This document shows, piece after piece, positions 6,661 through 10,115 of a stretch of DNA of 10,115 bases. The stretch comes from an uncultured Collinsella sp. (GTDB lineage Bacteria > Actinomycetota > Coriobacteriia > Coriobacteriales > Coriobacteriaceae). The DNA is taken from positions 1 through 10,115 of the forward strand of contig CAKUGH010000056.1 in NCBI GenBank assembly GCA_934654605.1. The letters run 5' to 3'. The notes below the pieces were generated by a model. The model was not told the DNA's origin, ran no database searches, and saw nothing but the letters and a program-made list of their open reading frames with translations. Position 1 is the first letter of the stretch. Each line of letters starts with the position of its first letter. The translations under genes and the position numbers were made by a program.

Positions 6661-6694
6661 GATGGTTCTTATGCCCAAAGGCAAACGAACCATC
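6661..6694. repeat. Nested inverted repeat between helicase and superoxide reductase genes
   Basis: GATGGTTC (6661-6668) and GAACCATC (6687-6694) are perfect 8-bp arms. Inside them TGCC (6672-6675) and GGCA (6680-6683) form a second stem around CAAA. The structure ends 33 nt before the sor start codon. No T run follows on either strand, so it is not a classical terminator. It could be an operator, an RNA stabilising element or a leader structure. No convincing -35/-10 pair was found in this 101-nt gap. Confidence 0.55.
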
Positions 6695-6728
6695 CACGGC
6701 ATCGCAAATGAACACATAACGAGCGAGG

Positions 6729-9700
6729 CTAGCGCCCGTCGCCGCCCAGCAGCGCCAGGACATCCTCGCGGGTAAACAGCGCCGACGAGATACCGTCGCC
6801 GCCGAGCACGCTGTTGACCAGGTCGCGTTTTGATTCCTGCATCTGCATGATGCGTTCCTCGATCGTGTCTTTGGCGATGAGCTTGTACACGGTTACGGTG
6901 TGCTGCTGGCCAATGCGGTGGGCGCGGTCGGTCGCCTGGTCTTGCGCCGCCACGTTCCACCACGGGTCGTAGTGAATGACCACGTCGGCGGCTGTCAGGT
7001 TGAGGCCGACGCCGCCCGCCTTGAGCGAAATCAAAAAGACCGGCACCTCGCCCGCCTGGAACTGCGCGACCATCTTGGCGCGGCTCTCCTTGGACGATGC
7101 GCCCGTGAGCTTAAGAAAGCCGATGTCCTCCTTGGCCAGGCGCTTGCCGATGATATCGAGCATGCCCGTGAACTGGCTGAACAGCAGGATGTGGTGCCCG
7201 CCGTCGAGCGCGCCGCGCACGAGCTCCATGCAAGCGTCGAGCTTGGCGCTCCCCGCCTTGTAGTCCTCGTAGTGTAGATGCGGGTCGCAGCAGATCTGGC
7301 GCAGCTTGGTGAGCTCGGCAAGCACCTTGAGCTTGTCCTTCTTAAACTCGCTGGCTTCGCGATGCTGCACCTGCTGGGCAATGCGATCCTGGTTAGCCAG
7401 GTAGAGCTTGCGCTGCTCGCCGGTGAGCTGCGCCATGACCGTGTCCTCGATCTTCTCGGGCAGGTCGGCCACCACGTCTTCTTTAACACGACGCAGCACA
7501 AACGGCGACACGAGCGCCTGCAGGCGGGCGGCACTGTCGCCCTCGGCATGCTCGACGGGACTTTCGAAGCGTTTGGCAAAGGACTCGCGCGTGCCCAAAA
7601 GGCCCGGCATCAAAAAGTCGAAGATACTCCAAAGCTCGGACAGGCGGTTTTCGATAGGCGTGCCCGTCAGGGCAAAGCGCACACCGGCGGGCAGGCGCTT
7701 GGCGGCGCGCGCCACCTGCGTGAGCGGGTTTTTAATGTACTGGGCCTCGTCGAGCACCACGCGGGAAAAGTCCTGCTCGGCATACTCGTCGATATCGCGG
7801 CGCATGAGATCATACGAGGTCACGACCACGTTATGCTCGGCGGCGCCGGCTATCTGCACGCGGCGTTGCGCCTTGGCACCCACGATGGCGCACACGTCGA
7901 GCGAGGGCGCAAAGCGCTCCAGCTCGGCAGTCCAGTTGTACACGAGCGACGCGGGGCACACCACGAGCGTGGGCTTGGTGTCGCCCGCCTCCACGCGCGC
8001 CAGGATATGCGCAATCATCTGCAGGGTCTTGCCCAGGCCCATATCGTCAGCCAAGATGCCACCGAGCCCCAGGTGCTCGAGCGAGCCGAGCCACTGGTAG
8101 CCATCGACCTGGTAGCCACGAAGCGTGGCCTTGAGCGAGGCCGGCACCGTAAAGTCCATCTTGCCGAGCGTGTCCAGGCGCTCGACGGTGCGGCGGAACG
8201 CGGCATCGCGATCGGCCTCGAGCGCGGGCGTGCGCGCGAGCATACTATCGACAAACAAGGTGCTCGACGCGGGAAGCGACACGCCGTCGAGTAGGTCGAC
8301 GGCATCGACGCCTAGGTCCTCGGCAAGGCCAAACGCGGCGCGAGCGCCCTCGTCCAAGCGCACGATGTCGCCGGACGTCAGGCGCGCAAACGTCTGGTGG
8401 CGCTTGTACGAGTCCAGGTAGATGGCAAGGTCTGCGGCCGAAAGCCCGCTCGCGCCCAGCTCGACGTCGAGCAGGTTGCTCTTGACGGTCGCGCGCACCG
8501 AGAGCTTGGGCGCGGGACGTACCGAGACCTGGCGCAGACGGTCGCTGAGCATGACCTCACCCAGCTCAGACAGGGCAGACAGACCCTCGGTGAGCAGACA
8601 GAACAGACTCTCGTCGTCGCGCTCCTCAAACGCCAGACCGCCCTCGTGGAAATCGAAGTACATGGCAGCCGTGTCCATAACGCGAAACTCCGCCACCACG
8701 TCACGAGGCGGCACGCCGGGGCGCTGGTCTTCGAAGGGGCTTCCCGGAGCACCCAGGCTAAAGAGATCCGCCGACCAGTCGCCGTAGGCAACCGTGATCT
8801 TGCAGGTCACAAGTCCGTCGTCGACACCGATTGCCATGGCAAAACTCGGCTCGGGCGCCACGGTGTCGAGCACGGCGGGAGCGGTGAGGTCGGTGTATTC
8901 GCGCAGCACGGGCAGCGCCATGCGGCAGAACTCGCCCACCTGTTCGGCGGCGATATGGACCGGCGTGCGGCAAGGCAGCAGACGCGAAAGGAATGGCGCG
9001 GCATGCTGAGCAAACGCCGCATCGGCACGGCGCGCGCGGTGCGTGTCGATCAGATAGGCAACGTCGCCCGAGGCAAAACAGTACGCATCGGCGGGCAGGC
9101 GCAGGTCATAGCTGCCGCCGGCCGCCGGCGCAATCTTGGCGGCAAGGAGCGGCGGGCGTTTTGCCGAGGCCTCGTCCTCCCCCTCCGGTACCGACTCAAC
9201 CGCCACCTCGTAGGAACGATGCGTCGTCGTCCCCCGTGACCAGGCGGGCTCAAAGGAGATGGTCCGGTCGCGCAGCAAGTCCAGCATGTATACGATGTCA
9301 TGCTCGGACAGGGGCAACTGGCGCTCGGCGACAAAACCACTGCGTGCAAAGTCGTACGACGCCGAGCGCGACCTCGTGATGTCGCTCAAATAGGCAACCG
9401 TCGTCGCAACAAGGTCGAGCAGGCGCACCGAAACCTCGTCAAAGGCCTCGGGCGTATGGAGGAACGTGAGCTTCTTGCCGTACGAGAACGTGCCGCCGCG
9501 CATGTAGGCGTCGGCCATGCCGTCGATGTCCTTGACCACGTAGGACACCGAGCCGCAGCGAATGCGAAACTCGAGCGCCCAGTTAAAGCGATCGGCAAAC
9601 AGTGGACTGTAGTACGGCACCAGCGAGGGTTCCAACACTGCCTTGGGAGCATCGGGGTCCACGCTGCCGGCGAGCTTGCGGCGCATGTCCGCTAGTTCGC

Positions 9701-10115
9701 CTAGACGCGCGTCCGAAAGATCGGAAAGCGCCGCCATGAGGCTGGGGCTCGTGGGGACGGGTGCCGGGAAGGGAAAGTTGGGGTTGACCGCCGGCGCGGC
9801 GGACGCGGGGCGCGCGGGTTGCTTGGGCGGTGCCGTAAACGTACGGACCGGCGTGCGCAGGCCCTCGACGGGCTCAATGCCGCTGGCGTCCAGGTACGCC
9901 AGCACTGTGGCGATGGCATGCTTGCACATGCCGGGGTAGCGATAGGCAGCGGGACAATCGCAGTCGTAGTCGATAACCTCGTGCTCGTCCACATCGAGCG
10001 CCACATGCGTCTTGTACAGGTCGCCGCGCGAACCGCGTACCGTGCCCTCGACCGTCACGTTCTTGGAAAAGCGCGAGCCGGAGTCCTCAAACGACAGCAC
10101 GGCGCCGTTGAGCAT
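6729..10115 (-). CDS. SWIM zinc-finger SNF2-family helicase/ATPase (5' end probably beyond window)
   Basis: This is a bacterial Swi2/Snf2-type ATP-dependent DNA translocase; its substrate is unknown. The 1128 visible residues start with a SWIM zinc finger (C52, C54, C64, H66 in CDCP...CKH), which binds DNA or protein. A Pro/Ala-rich linker (about 87-125) and a long SNF2-associated region (about 130-640) follow. The ATPase core has RGYQVDGYQWL (666-676), Walker A DDMGLGKT (690-697), DEAQ (789-792) and ALTGTPIENRLSELW. The helicase C lobe holds LLFSQF, SLKAGGVGLNLTAADVV and QATDRAHRIGQQ (1060-1071), so the motor looks intact. The stop is TAG at 6729-6731. The first visible ATG is the last three bases of the window, and the sequence before the SWIM motif is shorter than I expect for this family. 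I therefore treat the gene as probably truncated by the window. No neighbour explains its role; such proteins occur both as housekeeping and as defence-associated factors. Confidence 0.93.
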   Translation of the reverse strand: MLNGAVLSFEDSGSRFSKNVTVEGTVRGSRGDLYKTHVALDVDEHEVIDYDCDCPAAYRYPGMCKHAIATVLAYLDASGIEPVEGLRTPVRTFTAPPKQPARPASAAPAVNPNFPFPAPVPTSPSLMAALSDLSDARLGELADMRRKLAGSVDPDAPKAVLEPSLVPYYSPLFADRFNWALEFRIRCGSVSYVVKDIDGMADAYMRGGTFSYGKKLTFLHTPEAFDEVSVRLLDLVATTVAYLSDITRSRSASYDFARSGFVAERQLPLSEHDIVYMLDLLRDRTISFEPAWSRGTTTHRSYEVAVESVPEGEDEASAKRPPLLAAKIAPAAGGSYDLRLPADAYCFASGDVAYLIDTHRARRADAAFAQHAAPFLSRLLPCRTPVHIAAEQVGEFCRMALPVLREYTDLTAPAVLDTVAPEPSFAMAIGVDDGLVTCKITVAYGDWSADLFSLGAPGSPFEDQRPGVPPRDVVAEFRVMDTAAMYFDFHEGGLAFEERDDESLFCLLTEGLSALSELGEVMLSDRLRQVSVRPAPKLSVRATVKSNLLDVELGASGLSAADLAIYLDSYKRHQTFARLTSGDIVRLDEGARAAFGLAEDLGVDAVDLLDGVSLPASSTLFVDSMLARTPALEADRDAAFRRTVERLDTLGKMDFTVPASLKATLRGYQVDGYQWLGSLEHLGLGGILADDMGLGKTLQMIAHILARVEAGDTKPTLVVCPASLVYNWTAELERFAPSLDVCAIVGAKAQRRVQIAGAAEHNVVVTSYDLMRRDIDEYAEQDFSRVVLDEAQYIKNPLTQVARAAKRLPAGVRFALTGTPIENRLSELWSIFDFLMPGLLGTRESFAKRFESPVEHAEGDSAARLQALVSPFVLRRVKEDVVADLPEKIEDTVMAQLTGEQRKLYLANQDRIAQQVQHREASEFKKDKLKVLAELTKLRQICCDPHLHYEDYKAGSAKLDACMELVRGALDGGHHILLFSQFTGMLDIIGKRLAKEDIGFLKLTGASSKESRAKMVAQFQAGEVPVFLISLKAGGVGLNLTAADVVIHYDPWWNVAAQDQATDRAHRIGQQHTVTVYKLIAKDTIEERIMQMQESKRDLVNSVLGGDGISSALFTREDVLALLGGDGR

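Noticed and set aside
6628..6963. Longer superoxide reductase frame starting inside the helicase gene
   Set aside because: The extra residues show no homology. The perfect ribosome binding site and the family N-terminus are at 6627.
7278..8294. Plus-strand open frame of 338 codons opposite the SNF2 ATPase core
   Set aside because: It lies opposite the most conserved helicase motifs and has no recognisable motif or supporting ribosome binding site.

Overview
The window is GC-rich and compact. Every gene I can support lies on the minus strand, so transcription runs from high to low coordinates. The genes are a SWIM-domain SNF2 helicase (cut by the right window edge), an iron superoxide reductase, a degenerate NadE-like protein, the Holliday-junction operon ruvC-ruvA-ruvB, and formate-tetrahydrofolate ligase (fhs). 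An oxygen-sensitive lifestyle (superoxide reductase, formate-folate metabolism), high GC and a Gram-positive/actinobacterial type LexA box together suggest an anaerobic actinobacterium, most likely a gut Coriobacteriia member such as Collinsella. That assignment is inferred from gene content and is not proven here.

Layout from right to left. At 6729-10115 is a 1128-residue SNF2-family ATPase with an N-terminal SWIM zinc finger; its ATG sits exactly at the window edge and the true start may lie outside. A 101-nt gap holding a nested hairpin leads to the superoxide reductase at 6265-6627, which is followed by a probable Rho-independent terminator. At 4162-6147 lies a 661-residue protein with the two-domain layout of glutamine-dependent NAD+ synthetase, but with the catalytic residues of both domains replaced and a long novel C-terminal tail. 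A 137-nt gap then carries a LexA/SOS box abutting a -10-like element, in front of ruvC (TTG start), ruvA and ruvB. These three are joined by identical TGATG stop-start overlaps. After a 144-nt gap with a possible terminator and an extended -10 promoter comes fhs, whose stop codon lies at 4-6.

Functionally, ruvCAB forms one SOS-inducible unit: RuvAB branch-migrates and RuvC cleaves Holliday junctions. fhs feeds 10-formyl-tetrahydrofolate to one-carbon metabolism. The superoxide reductase detoxifies superoxide without making oxygen. The SNF2 protein is probably a DNA translocase or remodeller of unknown target. The most unusual element is the NadE-like protein, which appears to be a conserved-fold pseudoenzyme rather than a decayed gene: the reading frame is intact over 662 codons and has a good ribosome binding site. 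No tRNA, rRNA, CRISPR array, insertion sequence or phage gene is visible.
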